Shown here in pieces: positions 53,116 through 64,000 of a DNA stretch of 64,000 nucleotides. The translations under genes were made by a program, and so were the position numbers. The DNA comes from Epiperipatus broadwayi (Eukaryota > Onychophora > Udeonychophora > Euonychophora > Peripatidae). Within the stretch, counting starts at the first letter, position 1. Every line of letters starts with the position of its first letter. Below the pieces are notes generated by a model, which saw only the letters and a program-made list of their open reading frames with translations, did no database searches and was not told where the DNA came from. Location of the stretch: contig JAQFVV010006454.1 of NCBI GenBank assembly GCA_028023455.1, positions 402,001-466,000 of the forward strand, in the 5' to 3' direction.

Positions 53116-56100
53116 GCCCTTTTGTATGGGTCACCATGAATTGTTATATCAATTTATTAAAAATTTTAAATTTAAGGTATATTTAGCTATATGATGTTGA
53201 TTTTATTTATGATAATCTTTCAAAAGTTTAATTAAAGTAATCTATGAATATTTGATATGTGAAATTGTGCTAATGTTTGAGAGAGACGTTTCAATAAAAG
53301 ATTATAATATTATATGGTTGGGAAAACTGGCCATGATCAATACTGCATTGATAAGTTTTGTAAATAAATGTTTAAAGCTAAAAGTTAAAAAGATAAGTTA
53401 AAGTTAAATGCATATATTTATTGTTGATAAAGATTAATATTTAATAAGTGAATATAAATATTTTAATTATTAATAGTATATAATAAAAGATTAATATTTG
53501 ATTTTAATAATATCGAATTATTATTTTAAAGTTGTTATAATATATTATTTATTTTAAAAATATTTATTTTTAAAATTAAATTGTTAGTTTATTTTTACAT
53601 AATTACAAGCGTTTGTATCTGTGTTGTAAAACAGATGATAGATAGACATATGTACACACATGCTTGTAAGTTTTATAGTAAAGTTGCAAAACTGTTCTAA
53701 AATTCTATTATAAAATTTATAAATATTATATTGGCTATCACGAGATAAAAATAAAGATAATTAATGTGAAATATTAAATCTGATTTTTAAAATATTGTTT
53801 AAAAAAACCTAACGTATAAAAATAGACTTAGTTTGTTTAGAAAAATAATCTTATAAAAGTTAAAAGTGAAATAAAGTAAAACATATATTTTAAAAAATGT
53901 TTAATGGATTTAAATAAATGATAAAGATCAATTTAAGAATTTAATAATGTAATAAATAATAAATATTAAATAAGTCATTATTTATTTTAAATTCTGTATT
54001 GTTGGTAAAATATGTAAATAGGCTAGCAAGGTGATTGTTTAATTTACCAATCAAGTGGGGAATTTATTCCGGTATAAAACTAAGGTTCAATTGTTCAGGG
54101 GGGATTATGATTATGTTTTCTTTTAAGTGAAGTGTGCTATTAGATATAGCTAAGTAAAATTATAGATGCTCTCGTAATCATTTTAAAATTATAAGAGAGT
54201 ATTTTAAATAATTTATAAAAGTTTTACCGTTAAATATGCAGGGCTAATTTATTTATAATTCCCTATTGATCGTCTCTATTGAAGCTCAATTTACTATCAA
54301 ATAATCAGGAAAGCATCGTATAAGGATAAAATGTATTGGAGACTTTATACTAAAAATATAACAAACGCTGGATTAACTAGGAGAATTACTAGTTGGATAA
54401 AAGTAATATATTGGACATTATATGAATTTAAAAGTTGATTATAATTAATTTTTATAAAAAAATATTTAAAGAAAGATAAATACTTCTTTATGAAGAAAGT
54501 ATTTTAAAATTATAAATTTAAGTATATATCTTGGTAAAGATATGGTAATTAATAATAATTATAGAATTACTTGCCTTGTTAAGTCTTTGTGGTTTAAAAA
54601 ACTAGATTTCGATAGTTTTAAAAGGCAAATAAATCGGAAGTTTAATTGGCAAAAAAAAAAAAATACCTGTAAATAAAATATGATATAGTAAAATCTGAAC
54701 GCTGGTCATACAGAAGAATTTAGAAATTAATCTTACCTAAATATTGGTTAAAGAATGCGCAAATAAGTATACGTGGATATCCAAGTCAATTCAGAATAAT
54801 TAAATAAGAACATTATAAACTATTGATTAATACGAGGAAAGTAATAACTTTTTTTTAAATAATTTTTCTTTAAAGAAATGAATCCGGATCCTATAAACTA
54901 TTTTAATTATTATTTGTTTCTTATGGTGGAACTTATTTTATTTTTATTTTTTTTTTAAAAAAATAAACGTTTTTTTCATTTATTTCATAAAAACTGTTTA
55001 AACACGTGATGTACTGGAAAAGAAAGTGATGTTGGATAGAATTTTGTGCCTAGGAAAAAGAACAATTATGGGTGGAAAGAAGACACCGTTGGATTTTATG
55101 TAAAATATTTTGTTATTCTTAACTAACATAGATATTTAATTATTTATTGATCTATTAAAGATAAGAGAGGTACATTTTTAAAAAAAGTAACTAAATATTA
55201 ATATAACACTTAATTTCATAAAGTTTATTTTATATCATTATACAACACGTAATATTTTAAAGAATAATTGTTGAGTGTAAATGTGGAATTATTTTGTAAA
55301 ACTATAATCCTGGAGGACATCGTATGGCGGATTATAAATTGGAATATCATTTATGGTAAAAATTATATAATAGTAATAATTTGATGTATTTTGCTTTGTT
55401 TTCTTTAGATTAACCAAATATTATTTGATTGTTGAATGAATGTATAAATATTTAAAGAATATACACACATAATATTAGTAATAACAGTTTTATTTTAATA
55501 TGCATACTTTAAATTTATGATATAAATTTATTATAACGTAATAAGAGAAATCCATAAATAATTATATGATTCTTTCGTGAATAAGTTTTAATGTTTCTGT
55601 TACAATATTAGGAATTTGATTTATTATATTAGTATGAATTATTTATATTACCTTTCAAGTTAGTAAGAGGTAAAAATATCTATATTTTATTTATTTTTTT
55701 TATTAGATAAGTTAAATTAATTTTATATAAAAATTTATATTTTGATTGAAGGGTTTATCGTATATAGATGATGAGGTGTAAGAGAGTTTGGATAGTCGTA
55801 TATTTTTTTTAAAAAAATTGGTAAGCTATTGCTGAAGTTAAATAAGGTTAAAATGATATTTGTAGATAGAATTTTATTAGGAAGGAATAGGAATAACAAG
55901 TAGAGAAGAGTAGTAGTTTAAATAGAAAAAAATCATAGAATTTTATTTTAATATAATACTTTATAAAATTTGAAATTGTTGAATAATTTTAAATATTATT
56001 TTAAGAAAAGAACATATATGTATTGCATATTTTGGTAAGACATACATTATGAAATTACATCAGAATGAAGTAAATAATTATATAATCAATAAATGTTGTT

Positions 56101-57402
56101 ATATTATAAAGTTATATCAGTCTATACATTAGTTGATATTTGATTAATGCTAATAGTAAATGTAATACATACTAGTACATTATAATAGAAATAGCAATAA
56201 TACTTAAGTGAAGTAGCATTTTTTAATTGTTAAAGTTTGTTTATTATACATATGCTACATAAGTGATATTTTACATAAAAGTCTTCTTTTGTACTAACTA
56301 ATGACAAATGATATCTATTAAGATTTAAATTCATAAACTTAATTAAATGTTACTGATAAAACATTTAAGAAATGTATGGATTATCTATTTATGTTTATGG
56401 AAATAGTAACAGTGTAAAAATCTTGTATTATTATTTTTCTTATTTTTATTTTCTTTGGTTTCCACTTGTAATGTAAATAATGTACATAAATTGTTTATTA
56501 AAGTTGATGTAAATAAATTTGTTTAAGTTGTTTAAAAGTGTGTCGAATTCATTATTTTGCACCACAGCATTTGACAACAGATAATTTGAATAAACATAAT
56601 ATTTGCACAATATGAATTTATTATTATTATTTTAAAAAGAAACACAGTATTTTCTTAATATAATTTATAGAAATTGATTGACATTAACATATAATATTAT
56701 AATGGTCACAAGGTAATTATAATGCACAATATAAGAGTATAATATTATTTATTGCCACATATTATTAAATTATAAGATTTTAGTATAATTTTTTAAATTA
56801 AGATACTATATGAAAATGAAAGACATGTAGATGATTCACTTATTTCCTTAATGATTAATAGTATAATAAAATAGATAAGATTAATTTATACACTAGAAAT
56901 TATTATTGTTAGTTATTATTATTATGATAAGTTAGGTGTAGTTAGGTTTGATATTAAATCCCTTATCATGCCTATCTGCAAGAAATATTATTAGTTTAAA
57001 ATAATTAAAAGAACCTGAGATTATTTAATTATATTTCCTTAATAAAAGATTGAGATTTATTTATTATTATTATTGAAGTTAGTTAATTTTTATAAAAGAC
57101 ATAAGAGTGCTGTAGATGTAGTAATGAGATAATAAAGAGGTAATAGTATTCTTATGCCATTGAGACAGTGTCTTTGGAAGACATTAGCTCAATGTAAATT
57201 CAATTACCACTTGTAACTTCACTTCATAGTCTCATGATTTAATAAATACTTATTTAATTAGTACATGATATTGAACTATATTAATTTTGGTAAGTTATAA
57301 TGGATCTGATAAGATATAGTATTATAAAAATATATTAATGATAGTTATACATATTTTAGCCGAGCATAACGATTTAATTGAGCTAGTCATATTTTAAGTT
57401 AT
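53108..57402 (-). repeat. giant inverted repeat, right arm (about 4.29 kb)
   Basis: Inverted partner of 48485-52772. The outer end is at ATTTTAAGTTATATTA (about 57402); beyond it, GGGAAGTGAGGGTAC and TATAACCCGTAAATAA follow. Homology is collinear with no large gaps seen. As in the left arm, no coding sequence was recognised. Transcription through both arms would give a perfect-looking hairpin RNA of over 4 kb. Confidence 0.92.
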
Positions 57403-57404
57403 AT

Positions 57405-57720
57405 TATATATATCGGGAAGTGAGGGTACAATATATATAACCCGTAAATAATTAAAAAAGAGAGATAGTGCATTAATAAGTAAAGAATTAGACAACAACA
57501 ATGCTTAAAATCTAGACGATCGATCTAAACTCTTTTACTGATCGATAGCCAATGGACAAATCGATTTGTAACCCAAAGAAAGTGAGAATAGCGGAAAGAC
57601 GATACTGTTGCTCAACTTACATGCTAAAATATCTATTTATAGCTAACATTGGACAAGTTATGTTCAGCCATTCATAATCTATCCCACAATACAAAGATAT
57701 ATAGGAGAAGCATTATAATA
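57405..57720 (-). promoter_or_regulatory. promoter-like segment outside the right arm
   Basis: On the minus strand GTCCAATG (57647-57654) is followed by CTATAAATAG (57633-57642). This reads like a CCAAT/TATA pair directing transcription toward the palindrome, although CCAAT and TATA are unusually close. The sequence is more complex than its surroundings. It might be a retroelement U3 or a real promoter. Confidence 0.3.
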
Positions 57721-60010
57721 AAATATAATAAATACAAAATAATACTATTAATAAATCAAGAGGAGGAGAAATCTCAATTCACTCTACCATAAGAAAAAAT
57801 ATTTTGATATTGTTAACATGTGCTATTAAAATTACATTTAATTTCTTTTATACAGATCTAATATAATTACCATGTTTGAATCCATCTTCTAAAATCTTCT
57901 AAGCATCTCATTGTTTTGATTATATAAAACATTAATTCTTATAAAATTCAAAATCTTCTTTGAAAATCTATGTCACTAAGATTCATCTTTTAATGTAAAA
58001 TTTTAATATTAAAATAATTTTAATAATATTTAATAATATTGTCCATTAAATTAAATCCTGTATCTCAGGGCAATATGATATAAATTCTTCTGAATATTTA
58101 GATTTATTCAATGTTGAATGCAATTCTAGTTAATAAAATAAATAAGACATACACTTTTCCTAAACTAATATCTTATCATAATTATGATAATAACAATGAT
58201 ATTATTAACTAAAATAAAATATAACATGATTTTCTTAGTTTTAGCATAACATAAAGAATACCCATGATTACACTCAGATATTAAGAATGGATTGTAACCA
58301 TCCTAAACCTTCTAGAATAAATCTACTTAAACATCTTCTAAATATGAACTAGGTTCTTGTAAGATTAAATCTTAACATAAAATTATAAATATGATCTTTA
58401 AATATGAAAATAACTTTACAATAAATATGCACAGTGATTTGAAATAAGCAAAAAAATTAATTAAAGTGATATAAATTACAAAATCAATTGTAATTCTTTA
58501 TTAAGCAAATACATATTTCTTACATGTAATAATAATGCTTAAATAATTTTAATAACGTGACTCTTATTAATTGAAATGTCATGTAATCTTTTAGTAAATA
58601 AATATACTTAAAATAATTGCATAATATTTTATATGTGTTTAATTTTTAATCAATATATAAAATGATTTTTGTTTGATAAATGGAATGATGTGAAAAAACA
58701 ACTATGAGAAATTTCTTAAATGTTAACAACAAATATTTGTTCACAGAAAACAAAACATATTTCCAATTAATCAATATTGTAGTCCACATAGCCAAAGTTT
58801 TCACAATGTTACATCTTCAAAATTTAACAGAGGAATCAACATAAAAATTTACGTCATGATTTATTAAAAATAAATTCCATTCAATTAAGCAAAACAATCT
58901 AGATATTACAGTAACTTTCTATTGTTTATTTCATTCAAAGTACTCTTTTATCAATTTATACATACAATGATAATTACCTTTTTTATAAGTAGTGGCCCTT
59001 TATAAATATTTATCATACTTAATAATAATATTATTAGCTTACCAATCCAGCAATTAAGGAAATATAAGACAGAAATATGTTGTCTATTTATGCCTAAATT
59101 AAATTTAAAATTTTTTTAAATTAATTATTGATCATGCTAAGTCTTGATAATTAGCAAACCTCAAATCAAGGCTTAAACTTTTGCAATGTAATATTCACAT
59201 TACCCAAGAATTCTGTAGAGGTAAGATGGAATACCTTAAAACTTTAATAAAACTACTAAAAATGCCAAGTAAAGCCATTGTAAAATGTTACACAAACTTT
59301 ATTAAACATACTGCAAGCAAAACCCATTTTCAAATTATAAAATAATGAAAAGTGAAAGTATGGTGGCAAAACTCATAAGATGCATCTACTTTTGAGGGCT
59401 AATAAAAGATCTAAAACTTTATCACTAGTCAGAAAAAAAGTGAAGGCACATCAGGGTCAAATTATTAAATGGGAATTACCTTAAAAATAAAGAAAGAGAC
59501 TATGCTAAATCACCTAAAATATGTACTATAAGCATATAAATGGTAGCAAGACACGGAATAGTAAGAGAGAAGGAGATTATAGATAAAATAGTCTCTTCAT
59601 TATCTAAATGAGTTTTTTTCTTTATTCATGGTCATTTTTTTTTATTCAGTTTTGTAATTCTGAATCTGCAGTACTTATTTACATTTAAGTTCTGATATTT
59701 TATACTGTAGATCATCTGTTTATGAATTGCATTTTCTTGATCTGAGAATAAATTGAGATATTTAAAATCTATTTTTATTTATAAAAATGATAGGCAACAT
59801 AAATAAATTATTTATGAATTTGATTGGTGACTGACTGTGATTGTAATAAAATTTCCTTAATATATACAATTCAAATATCAAACATAAGTTAGCAATCTAT
59901 AATTATATGTGATTTTAAAAATATCAAGAATTGGAGAAATGCTTAATATTAAATTAGAAATTATCAGACTTTAAAAAATTAGAAAAAAAGATTCAGTAAC
60001 CAATAATATA
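57720..60010. other. AT-rich non-coding DNA
   Basis: No gene or element domain recognised. Confidence 0.5.
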
Positions 60011-60019
60011 AAGCATTTT

Positions 60020-62130
60020 TAAATTCTTTATACTAAAATGTAAAAATTGAAAGCGTAAGTAGAAAGGAAGTTACAATTTATTGTATATCCAGCATTAAAA
60101 CAAGATTAGTTAATCATCTCCATCAAAAACATTGAAAATGCCATTAAGTTTACTTTGGATAATGAAATGCAGAATTTTTATAATGATATAAAGAATCATT
60201 TTGATCAAACCAAACAATAATTTAAATTGTCTTGATGATTTTAATAATAGAATCTTTAAATAATTTAAAAATGAATGTGTTGTAGGTAAATTTTATTATG
60301 GAGACAGACGGGGCAGAATTTAAATTATGAAATGTTGAAAAATAAAGATTATTGCATATTATAACTTTGTTTTTAAAAAATATATGAAAGGGAAATGAAC
60401 ATAGAAATATTCAAATGAAGATACATTATTTTAATTACCGTTGATTACTAGTAAAATATATATTTCCAACCAATTATATGTTCAATAAATTCAACAACAA
60501 TAAAAACAAAAAAAAAAAACTAATGCTGTGTAAGATAATATTAATGTAAAGCTAGACAAACAAAAGTTATTAAAGAAAAAAATAATAAAATAATATTTTT
60601 AATTTTCAAAAAAGAATCAATATATTTAATTTTGAATGTAGAACTCATTTTAGCATACTGAAACTTCAAAGATGAGTTTAAAAATAATTTAGAAATGGAT
60701 AAAACTAGTAACCTTATAGCATGATAAAAAAAGCAAAAAAAAATATTAATATTTTTTTATTTATAAAAAAATAGTATTTATAAGTAATAAGAAATATGAA
60801 AATATAATAATAAAAAAACAACCATTTAAAAGAATTGAATATCTGGATTTCAGAAAAGTAATATAAAAAGCATTAATGATAGTGTAAAAATATATAAACT
60901 GCTGCATTGGCTAAAAAATATAGAAAAAGAATAAGAGTAAAAAAAATATCTAAAACAAAATCTTAGAATTTTTAAAAAATCGTATAGTAATATAAAAAAT
61001 CTTGTTTTAATAATTATAATAATAATAATTATTATAAAAGAAATGACATTTTGAATTGCATAGACTAATTCTATAAAAAAAAACATTGTATCAATAAAGG
61101 ACAAAATGATAATGTTATCTCTTAAAATTAGACAGTTGCTTTTAAACTTCAAGTATTTTAAATGAAGAAGTGACATGAAATCTACAAAATGAAAAGCTCT
61201 ATGAAATGGTTAAAATATTATATTACTTTTTTTAAAAAAACAGCCAAAGAAGTGGATGAATTGTTACTAGCTAAATAAAAAAAAATTTAAGTGATAAAGT
61301 TATAGCTAGTGACTGAAAAAGTGTAATAATGACATTAATTTTTGAAATGGCTAAAAAAAAATATTGGATATTATAGACCATATAGTTTTTAAATTGTTCT
61401 TTAGGAGAGATTTACTAAGATCATTATAACTCATTTACAAAGAACTTTGACCTCAAACTAACTAACAGAACAGTATGAATTTCAAAGAAATTATAATACA
61501 GTAAATAACATTTAATATTAAGAAAATTTGTAGAACTAATCACTGAATGCGATTTGGTATTTTGCAGTGTTTTTGTAGATTACGAAAAGTTATGTAACAA
61601 TATAAACTTTTTGAAATGGATATAGCTATAAAATATTAAGACATAAAACGAGGATATTATCAAATTTCACATTAAATGAAACATTAGCAATTAGATTAAT
61701 TATAAATCTTAAAAAGATTCTAATATTTATCATGATCTAGAGAAAAGTCAGTGTAAACTTTTTATAAAATTTTTGAAAGCCTCATTTATAACTTATAATT
61801 GGAATGAGTAATTTAATAGCTAGTTGGTATTTAAGACATCTCAAATTTATATACAATAGGAATTATTTTAATAAATAATGTTTCAGAGGTTCTAAAATGT
61901 AACAAAATCTATGAAAAAAAAAAAATAGGGCGAAAAATGAATGTTATCAAACGCAATATTATAAAAGGCCTTCAAAGAAAAGAAAACAAAACAAAAATTT
62001 TGTTGATAGAAAAGAGCTAAAATAAGTTAACATATAGATATTTGTGTTCTTATTTATCACTTAGAAATAATGAATTTAGAATCAAACTGGTAGATATAAA
62101 AATAATATATATAATATTTGAAATACAACA
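60020..62130 (+). mobile_element. decayed RTE-like LINE
   Basis: A second, older relative of the LINE at 44650. The endonuclease region reads QNFYNDIKNHFDQTK then DDFNNRI at about 60230-60255 and ECVVGKFYYGDRRGRI, matching ESVVGKLGYGNRSGRG of the other copy. RT relics follow: YYRPYSF and TKIIITHLQRTL near 61365-61450, EQYEFQRNYNTVNNI (61470-61512; relatives EQ.GFR...ST.DHI), FVDYEKLCNNI near 61575, and YLRHLKF near 61830 just before the lost ADD box. Stops are frequent; the reading order is intact. Confidence 0.6.
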
Positions 62131-62282
62131 TAGATATAATCTTACAACCACACATCCCCATCAAATAAAGAATAGGTTGATTTTTTTCAGCCCATTGAAA
62201 GGAAAATTCACTTCAATATTTACTGCAGTGATGCTTAAATACTGTCTAATGCTATAAATAAAACAGAAATCATATAATATTA

Positions 62283-62508
62283 CAATACTAGTCAAAAAAA
62301 AAAAAAATTTTACTAAAATTCTTCCAACAATCATGGTTTAATCTATTAACAAATAGGCCGTTTCAAATGAAATTTAACTAAACACACAAATATGTAGTAT
62401 GTATAGTTGAATTTTACTTAAAAACGGTCTATTTGCTAATAGATGAAACCATGGTTATGGAAGAATTTATGTAAAATTTTGTTGGTTTTTTATTTTGGCT
62501 AGAATTGT
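62283..62508. mobile_element. Tc1/mariner-type palindromic MITE
   Basis: 226 bp, almost entirely palindromic: arms of about 97 bp around a loop of about 30 bp. The ends are CAATACTAGTCAAAA and, inverted, CAATTCTAGCCAAAA, flanked on both sides by TA (62281-62282 and 62509-62510), the target duplication of Tc1/mariner transposons. Inside, the arms share AAATTCTTCC, ACCATGGTTT-like and CAAATAGNCCGTTT words. Non-coding; would need a transposase in trans. Confidence 0.75.
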
Positions 62509-62588
62509 AATGGTATGTAAATTGCTATTTTATTTGTGATGTTATATATATATATTTTATATATTTAACCCGTGCAAATCTTCGTTTT

Positions 62589-62591
<3 letters not shown>

Positions 62592-62664
<73 letters not shown>
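62592..62664. repeat. (TA)n microsatellite
   Basis: About 73 bp of uninterrupted TA. It is preceded by TTTAACCCGTGCAAAT, loosely similar to the TATAACCCGTAAATAA word at the palindrome edges. Confidence 0.9.
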
Positions 62665-62667
<3 letters not shown>

Positions 62668-64000
62668 ATGAGATAGGGTGATGGGGAAATGGAGTGAACC
62701 TGGAGTGATGTTAAATCATCATCATTCCCAAGTCAAAAATATAATGAAATATCAATAATTTACAAAGCTATATATAAGATATATTTAAGGGATCATGAGA
62801 TTAGAGAATCTCTGAGATCATTGAGAGATCAGCACAGCTAGATCAGAGGAGCAACTACAAACATAATTAACCATCAATCAGCATTATCAAAAAGTAAGTA
62901 TAAGAAACCATTCCTCATCATGAATGATCTATCAAAATACATCAACACAATAAATCAGAATAAAATCAACATTCCATCTTGTGGCTGGATTTGAACAACA
63001 AAAATATAAATCAACAGTCAACCTTGTGACTGGATTGGAAATGGGTCTTCTGTAGACCAAGCTAACTATTGAGACTTTGTCAACTTGGGGAATTATTTAA
63101 ACATAACTTAGATGCATCACTTAAGTGCTCATCCATCAGAATACATAAGAATCAAATAATATTGCTGGGACATTAAAACATGTGGATCATCATCAGTGCT
63201 TAGACCACTTGTACCATTAATGTACTGTCCAACTATAAACCCTATTTCTATTAAGACTAAACTAAAATTATAAGAAGTGCATGGGTTTTAAAGAATATAA
63301 TCTTATGTGCCAACCAGGATGATGATTGATCATCTCTGGATGCCAAAAAGCACTAAATACACATACCCATTTATATATTTATCCCGTGTTCGAATCTAGT
63401 TCAGAGAACATAAGTACTATTGCTATATGTGACAAAGAGATTATGAAAACAATTTTTAACAATTGAATACAAGTTTATTAACAACAATAAAAACGAAATT
63501 TAAGTCTTTTAGGATAAGAGTTCTGATTTTGAATAGTATACAAAATTATATACACAACTAAAGTTATTACATTGACTTACAATATTTCTTAATAAGTACC
63601 TATAAACACATTCATATATCCATACACAGACATGCGTTTAGTAATATATAATAAAAACATTTCAATTAACATAAAATAAGTATTAAAAAAAGATTATATT
63701 TTATATGTGTTATATTTCACAAGCATTTATCTATATACACACCCATACATGCACGTGGGAGTAATTTCTGAACATATTTAACTTAACCTACAATAATACA
63801 TGATTAAAGCTTTTAAATTATATTTTAAATAATACAAATACTTATGCTAGGTTTGCTAAAACACTATATAGAATTGCACAGATTATTAACAAATTTAATT
63901 TTGTCAAATAATAAATAATAATTTTTATAATTAATAATTCCATTTTGAATATACATAAAATTTACATATTTAATCAATATTTTTAAAAAAATCAGTCGAT
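62665..64000. other. unclassified sequence, possibly retroelement-derived
   Basis: 62680-63440 is more complex than the flanks. It has TATATATAAGATATATTTAAGG near 62770 (TATA-like), a diverged 44 bp direct repeat sharing CTTGTGNCTGGATT (about 62977 and 63022), and a B-box-like GTTCGAATC at 63388. No coding frame. From 63440 it is plain AT-rich DNA to the window end. Confidence 0.35.

Noticed and set aside
48485-57402. Assembly artefact (hairpin read or haplotype fold-back) as the explanation of the giant palindrome
   Set aside because: The arms differ by several percent, largely by transitions, and have unlike flanks and a unique centre. An artefact would give near-identical arms. Not fully excluded without reads.
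48485-57402. Integrated viral genome or mitochondrial insertion
   Set aside because: No viral or mitochondrial gene was recognisable in any frame in either arm; high AT content alone is not evidence.

Overview
The window is very AT-rich (roughly three quarters A+T by eye) and comes from an invertebrate animal nuclear genome. It holds one intact host gene, an intronless serotonin (5-HT1-type) receptor at 4352-5647, in a landscape of mobile-element remnants, long (TA)n tracts and inverted repeats. Several elements point to an invertebrate: Penelope-like retroelements with GIY-YIG endonuclease, RTE-like LINEs, a SPIN-like hAT MITE and tRNA-derived SINEs. The receptor does not settle the phylum; mollusc and chelicerate/other arthropod are both compatible.

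Layout. 1-4350: AT-rich upstream DNA with one diverged direct repeat and a possible splice acceptor before the receptor start. 4352-5820: receptor and 3' UTR. 5850-13600: decayed LINEs (9.1-11.65 kb and 12.36-13.6 kb), a foldback MITE, a 31-codon repeat relic and a SPIN-like MITE inserted in the second LINE. 14.05-16.08 kb: two young 5'-truncated Penelope-like copies fused head-to-head, bounded by (TA)n. 16.1-21.1 kb: mostly unrecognised, with long (TA)n tracts, a minisatellite and a reverse-strand promoter-like site. 21.28-34.64 kb: an old head-to-tail array of Penelope-like elements (period about 2.6 kb, minus strand), closed by a plus-strand copy, interrupted by a 2.1 kb LTR-like insertion and flanked by a direct repeat. 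35-37.5 kb: two hairpin elements. 37.72-40.25 kb: an RTE-like LINE with few lesions. 44.65-46.57 kb: a LINE endonuclease fragment split by a retroposed tRNA-Gly, then a tRNA-derived SINE. 48.48-57.40 kb: a giant non-coding inverted repeat, two arms of about 4.29 kb around a 335 bp centre, arms about 95% identical by hand comparison. 60.0-62.1 kb: another decayed RTE-like LINE, followed by a Tc1/mariner-type MITE.

The only gene with a clear cellular role is the receptor. Everything else recognisable is selfish DNA, giving a readable order of insertions: LINE before SPIN, Penelope array before LTR-like insert, LINE before tRNA retrocopy. The most unusual structures are the giant palindrome and the tandem Penelope array with conserved junctions. 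Identity estimates are from reading short stretches by eye.
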